A DNA stretch of 64,000 nucleotides from NCBI GenBank assembly GCA_018402305.1, contig JAGYJE010000010.1:1-64000 (forward strand), written 5' to 3'. Position 1 is the stretch's first letter; each line of letters starts with the position of its first letter. Both the position numbers and the translations under genes were made by a program. Source of the DNA: Puniceicoccaceae bacterium. Its GTDB lineage: Bacteria > Verrucomicrobiota > Verrucomicrobiia > Opitutales > Coraliomargaritaceae. A model generated the notes under the pieces. The model searched no databases, was not told the DNA's origin, and saw only the letters and a program-made list of their open reading frames with translations. Shown piece by piece: positions 8,071 through 17,140 of the stretch.

Positions 8071-8796
8071 TTAACGATGCGAAACATAGAAGTAGGCGTG
8101 GTATTCTCCCGGCTGGTCGCCCGGACTGAACCATGCATTGGCGCCTTCCAAGCCACCGACGCTGCCGATACCCCGACCGACACGTGAGGCTTCAATAAAG
8201 TCGCGTTCACTCAGGGCGTCCCTGCCATAGGGGCCATTAATTTGTCGAGCCATGGCTGCAGCTTCCTGGGTGGTTAGGTTTGGCATGAAGTAGTAGACAA
8301 TCTGAGTGGCGGCACCCGCTGATTTAAAGTGCATTTCTCCGGAGGAGCCGGTGTAACTTGCCCCTCCGATCAGTGTATCTCCAAGCACACAGCTCCCGAT
8401 GGCGTGTGTCAATAAATCAGTGGGACGGCCCACGGTGGTTGCCTCCTTCTCCAGCAACTGGGATTGATACACCAGAACGTCGCCAAAATCCAAATCTCCG
8501 ATGGGAGGCGTGTAGGCCGGCGGCGGATTTCCGGTCGGATCCGCTTTGTAGTTATAAACAAGCGTGATCCTCGCATCCAGCGGCATGGATTCGTAGCGCT
8601 GGTAAAAATGACTGGCCGCCACGCGGGCAGCGCGGACCGATGCGACCGCAGAGCTTATTTTAGAGTCGCGGATGGACTCAATGACCGCAGGCGCGATGAC
8701 GGCCGCCAGAATTGCGATAATGGCCAGCACGCCGATCATTTCGATCAGCGTAAATGCGGCAGCGCGGCGGGTGCAAACTGCGGGGAAGACTGGCAT
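8071..8796 (-). CDS. Prepilin (paralogue of 11840-12568)
   Basis: 241 residues from ATG 8796, leader MPVFPAVCTRRAAA, then FTLIEMIGVLAIIAILAAV with Glu at +5. The prepilin cleavage residue before F is Ala rather than Gly, which is tolerated in some pilins but worth noting. The rest is clearly related to the protein at 11840: shared FGDVLVYQSQLLE, HAIG, GGASYTG/GGAVYDG, IVYYFMPNLT, QEAA, INGP and GLEGANAWF. The two probably arose by duplication and serve as major/minor pseudopilins. A start further upstream (8868) would bury the leader and is less likely. Confidence 0.8.
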   Translation of the reverse strand: MPVFPAVCTRRAAAFTLIEMIGVLAIIAILAAVIAPAVIESIRDSKISSAVASVRAARVAASHFYQRYESMPLDARITLVYNYKADPTGNPPPAYTPPIGDLDFGDVLVYQSQLLEKEATTVGRPTDLLTHAIGSCVLGDTLIGGASYTGSSGEMHFKSAGAATQIVYYFMPNLTTQEAAAMARQINGPYGRDALSERDFIEASRVGRGIGSVGGLEGANAWFSPGDQPGEYHAYFYVSHR

Positions 8797-8812
8797 CCGG
8801 AGGGGGCGGGGT

Positions 8813-10021
8813 TTAGAAAGCGCTCGGGCTGAGCATATTGACCAGGGGCAAAAAGACGGCCGCGGCAACCAAGCCTGCGAGCACGACGGTAAAAACGATC
8901 AGCCCCGGCTCCAGCACGGCGAAAAAGGCCTTGATCTTACGGGGCAGCAGATCGTCGTAGTAATCGACCACCGCCTGGAGGGAGCTATCGAGGGAGCCGC
9001 TACGTTCCCCCACGCCCACCATGGTCCGAACAAGGGGGGGGAAGATCGAGTCTTTGGCCATCGAGCTGCTCATGGTCGAACCATTGGAGACGGCGCGCTC
9101 AATCCGGATGATGCTGCGCTCAATGACCCGGTTGCCCACCACCTCGCGCGACATAGCGAGGGAGTCGGTGATCACGATGCCCGCCTTTTGCATGAGGATC
9201 AGGCTGCGCAAAAAGCGCGCCACCGCGAGGGTTAGAATAACATTTCCCAAAAAGGGGATACGAATCAGAAAGTGATCCCGGGCCAGCGCGGCTTGCTTGG
9301 ACACCTTAAAGAGCACACGCAAAGCGGGCGGCGCCAGAAACAGGGTGGCGAGGATACCGATCCAGTATTTCACGACAAAATCACTCGCCGAGATCATGAC
9401 CTGCGTGATCCAGGGGAGGGGGATATCCAGCTCAAAAAGCAGCTCCGTGACCGTGGGAAAGACAAAGCGCAGGGCGATGAATATAAAAATGAAGAGTGCC
9501 CCAAGGACGAAGGCGGGATAAAACATGGCCTGCTTAAAGGTCTTCCAGTTTTGATCCATCCATTCGAGATAATCTCTCAGCTCGATAAAATTCTGATCCA
9601 GCGAGCCGGAGCGTTCGGCCACCTTTACAATGTTTCGCACATAGCCTGGAAATATACTGGGGAAGGCTTCAAAACCCTGGCTCAAGGGCGTGCCCTGTTC
9701 AACCATCTCAGCAAGCCGCTGGCGGACCGCTCCCTCAGCTTTGGAGCTATCCTCGCCCGCCCGAGGGCGCAGCGCCTCAACGATGGGGACGCCGGCCCGC
9801 AATTGGATGCCGATCTGAAAAATGAGATTGGCGAGGTCTGCTGTCTTCATCTTGAGCCGCGAGTGGCGGCTGGCGGCCTTTTTGTCGCGGAGTTCCGCAT
9901 TGACCAGCTCAAGGCCATCCCGCGCCAGCGCATCGGAGAGCCGGCCCATGTTTTCGGCTTCGCGATTGCCCTGATGAATCTGACCTCCAGGGGTCACCGC
10001 GGTGTATCGAAAGTCAGGCAT
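8813..10021 (-). CDS. gspF: Type II secretion/type IV pilus inner-membrane platform protein
   Basis: 402 residues. It has two T2SSF domains, the first around LANLIFQIGIQLRAGVPIVEAL...GYVRNIVKVAERSG and the second around FLRSLILMQKAGIVITDSL...RTMVGVGERSGSL, separated by a membrane hairpin (FVLGALFIFIFIALRFVFP) and closed by a last helix (LIVFTVVLAGLVAAAVFLPL). GspF/PilC is the polytopic platform against which the GspE/PilB ATPase rotates or pushes to extrude pilin subunits. ATG 10021 is preferred over 10048. It overlaps the end of the GspE gene by 8 bp. Confidence 0.92.
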   Translation of the reverse strand: MPDFRYTAVTPGGQIHQGNREAENMGRLSDALARDGLELVNAELRDKKAASRHSRLKMKTADLANLIFQIGIQLRAGVPIVEALRPRAGEDSSKAEGAVRQRLAEMVEQGTPLSQGFEAFPSIFPGYVRNIVKVAERSGSLDQNFIELRDYLEWMDQNWKTFKQAMFYPAFVLGALFIFIFIALRFVFPTVTELLFELDIPLPWITQVMISASDFVVKYWIGILATLFLAPPALRVLFKVSKQAALARDHFLIRIPFLGNVILTLAVARFLRSLILMQKAGIVITDSLAMSREVVGNRVIERSIIRIERAVSNGSTMSSSMAKDSIFPPLVRTMVGVGERSGSLDSSLQAVVDYYDDLLPRKIKAFFAVLEPGLIVFTVVLAGLVAAAVFLPLVNMLSPSAF

Positions 10022-11795
10022 CGCGTATGGCCGCCCCCGCGGATTCAAGATCGCCAGCCGTCAATTGAATGACACGGCCAACCTCCTCAATGCTGGTGAG
10101 TCCGGCACGTGCCTTAGCCAGGCCATCCTGCCGCATAAAGTCGACCCCCTGGGCTTGCACGTATTGCTTCAATTTCAACGTCGGCACCTGGTCGTCGATC
10201 CGTTGCTGCAAGCCGCCATCCATGCGAATGATCTCCGCGAGGCTGATCCGCCCGTTATAGCCTTTTTGTCCACAGGCCTGACAACCGACCGGACGGCACA
10301 CCTCGACCGCCGCGTCCACCTGCCGCCCGCCGAGGGCCCGCCATTCCTCGGGGCTCAGGCTGGTGGCCTCTTTGCAAACCGGGCAGAGCCGGCGAGCCAA
10401 TCGCTGAGCACTCAAACCCAGCAAACTACTGGAGAGCAAATAAGGTGGTATCCCCAGATCGGTGAGACGGGGGACCGCACTGATGGCATCATTGGTGTGC
10501 AGGGTCGAGAAAACCAAGTGCCCGGTGAGTGCCGCGCGGATCATCAGCTCCGCCGTCACCTGGTCGCGCGTCTCGCCGACCAGAATGACATCCGGGTCTT
10601 GGCGCAGGAGAGTGCGCAGCCCGCTGGCAAAGCTCAGGCCGATCTCCTCCTTAATCTGCGTCTGCCGGATGAGTGGCAGGCGGTATTCGATTGGATCTTC
10701 GAGGGTGAAAACGCTGCGCTCTTCGGCATCAATCATCGAGAGCAGGGTGTACAGCGTTGTTGTCTTGCCACTACCGGTGGGTCCGGTGATGAGGAAAACC
10801 CCGTGCGGCTGGTCCAGAATATCGCTGAATTGCGTTTGTTGCTCGGGAGAGAAGCCCAGTGTGGACAGCTCAAGTTTGAGGCGCGACTGGTCGAGCAAGC
10901 GCATAACCACGCTCTCGCCGTTACTCGAAGGCAGGCTGGAGACGCGGACGTCGATCTCCTCACTGCCGATAGTAAACCGGATGCGACCATCCTGGGGCAG
11001 GCGGTCTTCCGCCGTATCCATGCCCGCCAAAATCTTGAAACGGGCGGTCAGCGCACTGCGGATCGCACTGGGGAGTAACAAGCCCTCCTCCAAGACCCCG
11101 TCGACGCGCAAGCGAATCCGGAAAAAGCGCTCTTCCGGATGCAGATGGACGTCGCTGGCCTCACGCGTGGCGGCGTGCATTAGAATCTGCTCAGCGAGGC
11201 GGATCATGGGCGGATCGTCTTGGCTCTGCTCATTGAGGGCCTCGGCATCCATGCGCAGGAAGGCCCCTACCGCTTGGTAGAGCTCGTCACTCACCGTGTA
11301 GTTTCGATTAATGGCCAGGCGAATGTCCGTCTCCGATGCGGGCAGGACCTCGATCGGCTGTTTCGCCGCCGTCTCGAGACGCTTGATCGTCGGCAAATCA
11401 AAGGGGTTGGCGCAGGCGATCCACAAACGGCCCTCGCGCTCGGCCACCGGTATGGCCACTAATTTCTCACAAAGCTCGGCCGATAGTTTGGCCCGCAGGG
11501 CCGCATCCAAACTGAGGCGGCGCAGACTGAGGACCTGTCCCTCGGCCTGTCCCTCCTGAATAAACTCCGAGGCAGTGCGTAACTGCCCCCGAACCGAGCG
11601 GAAGCGCGAAAGCTCCTCGCTGGTCACCAAGCCCAGTTTCTGGACGATTTCACTGAAGCTCAAGCCGAGGCGGCTCGCTTCCCGCTGGGCCAGGTGCGCC
11701 TGTGACGCCGTCAGTATCCGTTCAGAAACAAGCCAGGCCTCCATGTTGGTGGAGGCCTGACCGTTAAGGGCGTCTTTTGGACCCTGTGTTTCCAA
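10014..11795 (-). CDS. gspE: Type II secretion/type IV pilus assembly ATPase
   Basis: 593 residues with the TTG at 11795 as start; ATG 11744 (MEAWLVSERILTASQAHL) is an alternative 17 codons in. An N-terminal GspE/MshEN domain (about 20-150) is followed by the ATPase core: the Arg-rich REASDVHLHPEERFFRIRLR segment, Walker A GPTGSGKTTTLY (about 338-349), Asp box TLEDPIEYRL, Walker B DPDVILVGETRD and His box LVFSTLHTND. The tetracysteine zinc motif is present as CPVC and CQAC, typical of extension (PilB/GspE) rather than retraction (PilT) ATPases. It powers pseudopilus or pilus assembly together with the GspF gene downstream. Confidence 0.92.
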   Translation of the reverse strand: METQGPKDALNGQASTNMEAWLVSERILTASQAHLAQREASRLGLSFSEIVQKLGLVTSEELSRFRSVRGQLRTASEFIQEGQAEGQVLSLRRLSLDAALRAKLSAELCEKLVAIPVAEREGRLWIACANPFDLPTIKRLETAAKQPIEVLPASETDIRLAINRNYTVSDELYQAVGAFLRMDAEALNEQSQDDPPMIRLAEQILMHAATREASDVHLHPEERFFRIRLRVDGVLEEGLLLPSAIRSALTARFKILAGMDTAEDRLPQDGRIRFTIGSEEIDVRVSSLPSSNGESVVMRLLDQSRLKLELSTLGFSPEQQTQFSDILDQPHGVFLITGPTGSGKTTTLYTLLSMIDAEERSVFTLEDPIEYRLPLIRQTQIKEEIGLSFASGLRTLLRQDPDVILVGETRDQVTAELMIRAALTGHLVFSTLHTNDAISAVPRLTDLGIPPYLLSSSLLGLSAQRLARRLCPVCKEATSLSPEEWRALGGRQVDAAVEVCRPVGCQACGQKGYNGRISLAEIIRMDGGLQQRIDDQVPTLKLKQYVQAQGVDFMRQDGLAKARAGLTSIEEVGRVIQLTAGDLESAGAAIRDA

Positions 11796-11839
11796 AATGA
11801 TTGGCTTCAGTCGAATCGCTTACCAGACGTTACTGGGCC

Positions 11840-12568
11840 TTACTGGTGGGAAACGTAAATGTAGGCGTCATATTCATTAGCACCACCATTTGCAGCGTCT
11901 TGGAAAAAAGCATTCGCTCCTTCCAGGCCACCCAGTGCGGGATTGACTCCAGTCGTCAGAGATGCGTCGATAAAATTCTGATCAGAAACTGCGGTAGAGT
12001 CAAAGGGACCATTTATTTTTGCAGCAAGTGATGCGGCTTCCTGAACCGTCAGATTAGGCATGTAGTAATAGACGATACGGGTAGCGGCACCCGAAGATTT
12101 AAAGCGGAAAGCAGTGCCGTCATAGACAGCCCCCCCGATAGCCAGCGTCTCGCCCACCGGCGAGCAACCAATTGCGTGCCCCTGACTGCCGGCCGGAGGA
12201 TTACCAATTGGGGTTTTTTCCTGCTCGAGCAATTGGGATTGATACACAAGCACGTCGCCAAAGGAAAGTACCTCCCCCGGGTCTGGAGAGTAAGCAGTGA
12301 CACCGGATGGGTCTACCTTGTAATTGATAACTCCATCAGTAGCGATTTGCGTATCTGTGGGGAAGTTATCGTAGCGCTGATAATAGTTGATTGCCGCGGT
12401 CTTCGCCGAGTTGACCGAGGCAATCGCCGAGGTCACCTTCGCATCACGGATCGATTCGATCACACGGGGGGCGACGACTGCCGCGAGAATACCGATAATA
12501 GCTAAAACGCCAATCATCTCGATCAACGTGAATCCACTGTTTTTATTTGTTGCCTGTTTCATAGTCAT
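11840..12568 (-). CDS. Major prepilin candidate, first gene of the cluster
   Basis: 242 residues from ATG 12568 (an alternative ATG is two codons in). Leader KQATNKNSG, then FTLIEMIGVLAIIGILAAV with Gly-1, Phe+1 and Glu+5, a canonical prepilin peptidase site. The head domain matches the paralogue at 8071 along its length and ends DAYIYVSHQ. As the first gene, with the longest leader region, it is the best candidate for the abundant subunit. The upstream region holds a C-run just before the start (minus-strand reading) and presumably the promoter of the eight-gene operon; no secretin (gspD/pilQ) or prepilin peptidase gene is within the window. Confidence 0.85.
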   Translation of the reverse strand: MTMKQATNKNSGFTLIEMIGVLAIIGILAAVVAPRVIESIRDAKVTSAIASVNSAKTAAINYYQRYDNFPTDTQIATDGVINYKVDPSGVTAYSPDPGEVLSFGDVLVYQSQLLEQEKTPIGNPPAGSQGHAIGCSPVGETLAIGGAVYDGTAFRFKSSGAATRIVYYYMPNLTVQEAASLAAKINGPFDSTAVSDQNFIDASLTTGVNPALGGLEGANAFFQDAANGGANEYDAYIYVSHQ

Positions 12569-12700
12569 TAGGGGGGTTGGGCAATTGCACACCAGAAAGG
12601 TGACCTTGCTTGTGAGAAAACGAGATCAAATGTTCACAAGATTGCCCGTTTGTAAAACAAAAAATGACAAAGCCCGGCAATTAAAACAATCGATGCCGGT

Positions 12701-12740
12701 GAAATTTTAAGGAATTTTAAGGACACCCACTTTCCGGTGG
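12701..12740. repeat. Half GGACACCCA repeat with reiterated edge
   Basis: GAAATTTTAAGGAATTTTAA then GGACACCCACTTTCCGG: the outer edge AATTTTAAGG is present twice. Beyond about 12740 the sequence no longer follows the repeat. Confidence 0.7.
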
Positions 12741-12765
12741 CCCAATTCGGAAGTCAGGAAAGGAG

Positions 12766-12857
12766 GGTGCGTGCCGTAGTCCGGCGTAGCCCATAGGGCG
12801 AAGACGGGGCCCCACGCACCGGTGCATCATGCTGTGAAGCGGGTGGGGACACCCGCT
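12766..12857. other. Two adjacent hairpins, possible non-coding structure
   Basis: GGTGCGTG (12766-12773) pairs with CACGCACC (12813-12820) around a 39-nt loop. Then AGCGGGTG-GGGA-CACCCGCT (12838-12857) forms a perfect 8-bp stem with a 4-nt loop. No T-tract follows, so a simple terminator is unlikely; function unknown. Confidence 0.45.
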
Positions 12858-12909
12858 CTCCGTGGAGCTCTACCAGAAAAAAACCGGCGGGCTAATGGAC
12901 GTGTCGCCT

Positions 12910-13054
12910 CCTGACTTCTGAGTGAACCTCATCCATCCACTAAAACCTCTGCGCCACTGCGCCTCTGCGCGAGACTGAATTCTTCAAATGTCGAGTTCCC
13001 AGCCATTTTTAATGCCTAAAATGAAGGCATTTATTCCTGTTGGAAAAAATCTGT
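12910..13054 (-). repeat. GxxExxY-cassette end, inverted partner of 3695-3826
   Basis: Reverse complement of the block at 3695-3826 with only scattered differences. It additionally keeps a one-mismatch cassette end GGAAAAAATCTGT at 13042-13054. Only the gene start (ATGGATGA) remains of the GxxExxY coding region. Confidence 0.8.
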
Positions 13055-13145
13055 CTTCTGACTCAGCTTTTCAGCTTGAATCCAGGGCGCGTGTTTTCCA
13101 CACGGGACGGTTGCACTTGTGGGGTAATTTTGCTTGAGTGAGGGC

Positions 13146-13583
13146 ATGAAATTTTTGGTGTTGGCGGCCATTTTATTGCTCTCTCTGCTTTGCTGGGTTT
13201 TATTCGGTTTGCGGGGCGCAGCACCCATGCGGATTTCTGTTGGCGGCGAAGCGAAAGAACCGTTAGCGGATGCGTCCACGTTTTGGGCTGCGCCTGCATC
13301 CGGGGGAGGCGTTGTGGCTCCCTTGAGTAGAGAGCTTCCGGCTGATGGCGATGAAACCGCCTTGTTGCTTGAAAACCAGAGAGTCTTGCGCGAAGCGATG
13401 CGCACGGATAGCGAGGGTCTCGAGCTGAAAGAACATCCGGACGGGCGTCGATCGGTTTTTCTGGAGGGGCGCTTCCTGCATATGTCAGTCGCCTTCCGGG
13501 ATGAGGATGGCTCGTTCATAAAGCGTTGCTACAATGATTACGAAGCGGCGCTCAATCCCCGTTCGGCCGATGCTCGCCGATGA
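13146..13583 (+). CDS. Short exported or membrane-anchored protein, unknown
   Basis: 145 residues from ATG 13146. An N-terminal hydrophobic segment (MKFLVLAAILLLSLLCWVLF) acts as a signal or anchor, followed by a polar region rich in Asp, Glu and Arg with no recognised domain (ENQRVLREAMRTDSEGLELK, DGRRSVFLEGRFLHMSVAFR). It overlaps the start of the following zinc protease by 14 bp, so the two are probably co-transcribed and co-translated. A role as pro-region, chaperone or inhibitor of the protease is possible from the pairing, but nothing in the sequence proves it. Confidence 0.65.
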   Translation: MKFLVLAAILLLSLLCWVLFGLRGAAPMRISVGGEAKEPLADASTFWAAPASGGGVVAPLSRELPADGDETALLLENQRVLREAMRTDSEGLELKEHPDGRRSVFLEGRFLHMSVAFRDEDGSFIKRCYNDYEAALNPRSADARR

Positions 13584-15438
13584 TCCAGCGTTCTCCCTCG
13601 CCGGCCGCGGCAGGTTCCTGTTGGCAGGGTACCTCTTGGCAGGGCTCCTCGCGGCAGCGCTTCAATCCCTGCCGGGAGCGAGTTTTGAACTGGTTGTTCT
13701 GGATGATTCCGAGACGGGATTTAACAGTACGGAGCCACGCTCTCCGATCGGAGGCAATCCAGGCACCACGCTTGGGGAGCAGCGCCGCGCGGTCTTCGAG
13801 GAGGCGGCCCGCGTTTGGGGGCGGTATTTGCAAAGTGCGGTACCCATCCGGGTCGAAGCTGAGTTTACACTGCTTGGAGGTGAGCCGAATGGCGGATTCA
13901 CCCTTGCCGGCGCAGCGCCTGTTAGCGTGGAGTCCAACTTTGAGGGAGCGCCAAAACAGGATGTGTGGTACCCCCTGGCACTTGCCAACAGCTTGGCTGG
14001 AGTGGATCTCGCGCCAGAGCAAAACGACATAACCATCCGCATCAACCGCTCACTCGATACCGATGCAACGCTTCCCAGCTGGTACTACGGCTTGGATGGC
14101 CGCGCCCCGGCGGACCAGGTCGATCTTCTTGATGTGTTACTGCATGAACTTGGCCACGGCCTGGGTTTTGTCACACTTACAGAGCTTGGGACCGGACGCT
14201 TCTTCGGCGCGGGTATTTTTTCCGGAGGTGAACCGGACGCTTATGCCTTGAATTTGTTCGACCAACAATTGAATGCCTTTTGGACGGAAATGAATTCACA
14301 AGAACGAAGCCGTTCTGCCCGCAATGATCCCTACCTGGTCTGGCGCGGGCCGTATACGCAGCAGGCGCTGCCCTCGATTCTAAATCCAAGTAGCGGGGGC
14401 CGAGCGCTTCGGGCCAAGTTGCCTGGGGGTGGCGAGCGGACCATTGGCTACATCCCCGCGGCTTTTGGGCCGCCGCTGCCGGCCGCCGGCATCATCGCGC
14501 CTCTTGCGCTGGCCGATGATGGTTCCGGTTTTCCCCGCGACGTCTGCCAGCCCATCCAAAACGCGGCCGAACTGGCGGGGAACATTGCCTACGTAGAACG
14601 AGGTGATTGCTTTTTCAGTGATAAAGTATTCGCCGCGCAGGATGCCGGTGCCCGTGCAGTGGTGATTGCCAACAACCTGCCTGATGCAGCCCTGGTTGAG
14701 ATGAGCTTTAACAATGAATCAGAGCGCCCGGAGAGCGCTTTGACCGTACCGGCTATTTTCATAAGCAAGGAAGACGGGGATGCGCTGGTGGCGGCAAGCC
14801 CCGGAGTGGAACTTCGTTTGGGCGTTCCCGGAGACGCTCTCAGTGGAACAGAAGCCGGGCGCCTGCGTGCCCACGCACCGAGCGCTGTATCGGAGGGGTC
14901 ATCCGTTTCGCACTGGAGCACGGCTGCCAGCCCGGATCTTCTGATGGAGCCTTTCATTAACGACAACCTGGATGATGCGCTCGACCTCACCTTGACCTTC
15001 ATGAAAGACATCGGCTGGCGCGTTATTGACATCCCCTATCCGCATTTCAGCTATCAGCTCTGGCAAGAGGAAAACTTCCCTCCGGGCGCCGGGATGGCCG
15101 CGCAGGATGCCGATCCGGATGGAGATGGACTGACCAATCTGGAGGAATATTTCTTCGGTGGCTCGCCCCTCGTGCCGGATGCCGATCGCCTGCCGCGCTT
15201 CACCGTAGATCCAGAGACGCGCACAGTGCAATTTTTAAGAAGTCAACTGCCCGCCGACCTTGCTCTCAGTTATGAAATCAGCACGGATCTTAGCCAGTGG
15301 CAAACAGCTGAGTTGGGCCGTGACCTTGAGCTTGTTGACGTGTCACCGCTGGGCGGGGGCTCTGAAGCCGTGCGCGTGCGTTTTATGGGTACCGCAGCCA
15401 AAGCCTTCCTCAGACTAAGGATCGCCGTCAAAGATTAA
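13570..15438 (+). CDS. Secreted zinc metalloprotease with PA domain and calcium-binding repeat
   Basis: 622 residues from ATG 13570. A signal peptide (FLLAGYLLAGLLAAALQSLPG) is followed by a zincin domain with LLHELGHGLGFV (about 195-206; the HExxH zinc motif) and the pre-domain segment ELVVLDDSETGFNSTEP. A protease-associated (PA) domain is inserted near residues 310-410 (NIAYVERGDCFFSDKVFAAQ, then AGARAVVIANN). The end carries a thrombospondin type-3-like motif (DADPDGDGLTNLEEYFFG) and a beta-rich C-terminal domain (SYEISTDLSQWQTAEL) often found in verrucomicrobial secreted proteins. No PEP-CTERM anchor is present, so it may be released or held by the C-terminal domain. Confidence 0.85.
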   Translation: MLADDPAFSLAGRGRFLLAGYLLAGLLAAALQSLPGASFELVVLDDSETGFNSTEPRSPIGGNPGTTLGEQRRAVFEEAARVWGRYLQSAVPIRVEAEFTLLGGEPNGGFTLAGAAPVSVESNFEGAPKQDVWYPLALANSLAGVDLAPEQNDITIRINRSLDTDATLPSWYYGLDGRAPADQVDLLDVLLHELGHGLGFVTLTELGTGRFFGAGIFSGGEPDAYALNLFDQQLNAFWTEMNSQERSRSARNDPYLVWRGPYTQQALPSILNPSSGGRALRAKLPGGGERTIGYIPAAFGPPLPAAGIIAPLALADDGSGFPRDVCQPIQNAAELAGNIAYVERGDCFFSDKVFAAQDAGARAVVIANNLPDAALVEMSFNNESERPESALTVPAIFISKEDGDALVAASPGVELRLGVPGDALSGTEAGRLRAHAPSAVSEGSSVSHWSTAASPDLLMEPFINDNLDDALDLTLTFMKDIGWRVIDIPYPHFSYQLWQEENFPPGAGMAAQDADPDGDGLTNLEEYFFGGSPLVPDADRLPRFTVDPETRTVQFLRSQLPADLALSYEISTDLSQWQTAELGRDLELVDVSPLGGGSEAVRVRFMGTAAKAFLRLRIAVKD

Positions 15439-15620
15439 AATCGCCTCCTTAAAAATCCGCTATGCACTTCGGCGGCATCCAAGCAAGGCGAGTCCCGCCA
15501 ATCATTAAAAACCCGGGAGGAATCGGTGACGTTTATCGTGGTAATAATAAATGCCTGTGACACGGAGGAAGTCACTGAGACAAAGGCAGCGAGAGCGCCG
15601 CAATACAAACTTGCCTTCAT
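15435..15620 (-). CDS. Possible short exported peptide, doubtful
   Basis: 61 residues, MKASLYCGALAAFVSVTSSV then SQAF, which resembles a signal peptide, followed by about 38 residues without a known domain. Its stop overlaps the stop of the protease gene on the other strand. It may be the 5' stump of a lost secreted protein rather than a gene. Confidence 0.3.
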   Translation of the reverse strand: MKASLYCGALAAFVSVTSSVSQAFIITTINVTDSSRVFNDWRDSPCLDAAEVHSGFLRRRF

Positions 15621-15621
15621 A

Positions 15622-15957
15622 TTATGGTAGAATATGGGATGAAGTGCCTAACAGAAGATTGCCGGAAGTCGTAAGATTGCCAGAGGTCGTAAGATTGCCG
15701 GAGGTCAACCCGGGTGCAGCCACGCTACCAGTTCCTAGCCACGCTCCACTAAAACCCGTGCCACCATTCTGCCCGGCAATCACCCCCGGACTGTAATCGA
15801 AGCTCTCGTACAGTATTGTCGAGGCAGCAGCGGATGTCAGTAGCATCCCAAACCCGAGTCCCGCCAGGAGGGCACGCCCTGAGCTAAGTCCGGCAGAAAA
15901 GGTCAAATTGGGCAACTGCGGGAGGAAACGAGAGGCGGCTTTTAATGGCGAGGTCAT
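15622..15957 (-). pseudogene. N-terminal stump of a secreted (probably PEP-CTERM) protein
   Basis: 111 residues. A long hydrophobic signal (SGRALLAGLGFGMLLTSAAAS) is followed by TILYESFDYSPGVIAGQNGG and TGFSGAW, the usual opening of verrucomicrobial LamG-like PEP-CTERM proteins. The reading frame ends soon after an 18-bp tandem repeat (about 15655-15708) encoding TSGNLT units. The LamG body and the PEP-CTERM tail are absent, so this is a truncated gene. It faces the protease gene convergently. Confidence 0.6.
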
Positions 15958-16076
15958 GTGCTAATCGGCGATGCTCATAGGAAAGCTTGCGGAAACTCGT
16001 AGATGGGTAAATTGGATGCTGTCAAGACGCTTATGGTTTTTTAGACGGAATAACGCGAATGTTCTAACCACGCTTT

Positions 16077-16919
16077 TCAGGATATAGCAAAGAAGAAGCG
16101 TGAGCGGCCGCTGAGGTCCTCGAGGCTTTCGCCGCTCAGGCCATTGTCTTGAGCCAGTTGCTTAAGGGCGGCATGCTGAGCAATGCCCGTTTCCAAAGCG
16201 AGCAGGCCGCCTTCGGCCAGGTAATCCTTGGCTGCTCCAAGGATGCGGTGCAAATCGTCGAGGCCGTCGCGACCGGAGACGAGAGCCTCTGCGGGTTCGT
16301 GGCCGACGACTTCCGGTGCGGCCGTCTGCATCTCCGCCTCGGTCAGATAGGGCGGGTTGGCCACGATGAGGTCGAACTGGCTGCCTTCGGGCAGCGGCGC
16401 GAACCAGTCGCCTTGGAGGACGGTCAAGCGCTCAGCCAAGCCGAGTGCCTCGGCGTTTTCGGCGGCGAGGGCGAGGGCTTCGCCGCTTTGGTCGATCGCC
16501 GTTACATCCGCATCGGGGAACTTGCTGGCCAAAGCCAGCGCGAGCGCCCCACTCCCCGTGCCCAGGTCCAGGATGCGCGGGGGTGGCGCGGCAAGTCGCT
16601 CGACGATGTGGTCGACCAGCTCCTCGGTTTCGTGGCGTGGGATAAGGGCGCGTGGGTCGACTTTCAGCGTCAGACCGTAAAATTCCGTCGTGCCGATAAT
16701 GTATTGCAGCGGCTCGCGGCTGGCCCGGCGCTTAACCAGCGGGCGAAGCGCCTCGAGCTGGGCCTCGGTCAGCGGGCGGTCCATGTCGAGGTAGAGGTCG
16801 AGCCGCTTGAGCCCGAGCGAGTGCGCGATGAGGATGTCCGTATCGAGCTTCTCGTTTGGGACCCCCTTCTGGCTGAAGAAGGTCTCGGTGCGTGCTTTGA
16901 TTTCTCGGACGGTCAGCAT
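16077..16919 (-). CDS. prmC: Release factor glutamine methyltransferase
   Basis: 280 residues from ATG 16919. The N-terminal helical domain ([20 protein letters not shown], then [16 protein letters not shown]) recognises release factors. The SAM-binding Rossmann domain follows with [16 protein letters not shown] (motif I), and the catalytic NPPY motif is in [10 protein letters not shown]. PrmC N5-methylates the glutamine of the GGQ motif in RF1 and RF2. prfA lies just upstream on the same strand, the usual pairing, but here a decayed vapBC separates them. The stop is at 16077. Confidence 0.95.
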   Translation of the reverse strand: MLTVREIKARTETFFSQKGVPNEKLDTDILIAHSLGLKRLDLYLDMDRPLTEAQLEALRPLVKRRASREPLQYIIGTTEFYGLTLKVDPRALIPRHETEELVDHIVERLAAPPPRILDLGTGSGALALALASKFPDADVTAIDQSGEALALAAENAEALGLAERLTVLQGDWFAPLPEGSQFDLIVANPPYLTEAEMQTAAPEVVGHEPAEALVSGRDGLDDLHRILGAAKDYLAEGGLLALETGIAQHAALKQLAQDNGLSGESLEDLSGRSRFFFAIS

Positions 16920-16920
16920 T

Positions 16921-17140
16921 TTATTCGTTCTCGTATTCCCATGGGTTGACGAGGTCGATACCAAGACCTGCAAAGTCGGAGATGTTTCGAGTAACCACAA
17001 TCTTTCACTTCCATCAGCGATATGACACTGATCCATTGTTCCCAACTGGGTTGATTGGACTGCCAGCGTTTCACATTCGGATGTGCTCGGCTTTTTTTCC
17101 GCAGTTCGGAAACCACATTTGTATCGAGCAGGTAGGCCAT
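16921..17140 (-). pseudogene. VapC-type PIN toxin with internal deletion
   Basis: The first frame reads [20 protein letters not shown] and continues to SVISLMEV, the PIN-domain start with its first catalytic Asp. The C-terminal end of the same family, [20 protein letters not shown] then WEYENE and a stop at 16921, follows directly but in another frame. The central ~70 residues with the remaining acidic residues are missing. The toxin should be inactive. The ATG overlaps the antitoxin stop (TAATG at 17138-17142). Confidence 0.8.

Noticed and set aside
12838..12857. Perfect hairpin considered as a rho-independent terminator
   Set aside because: No T-tract on either side and not placed after a gene end; left as an unexplained structure.
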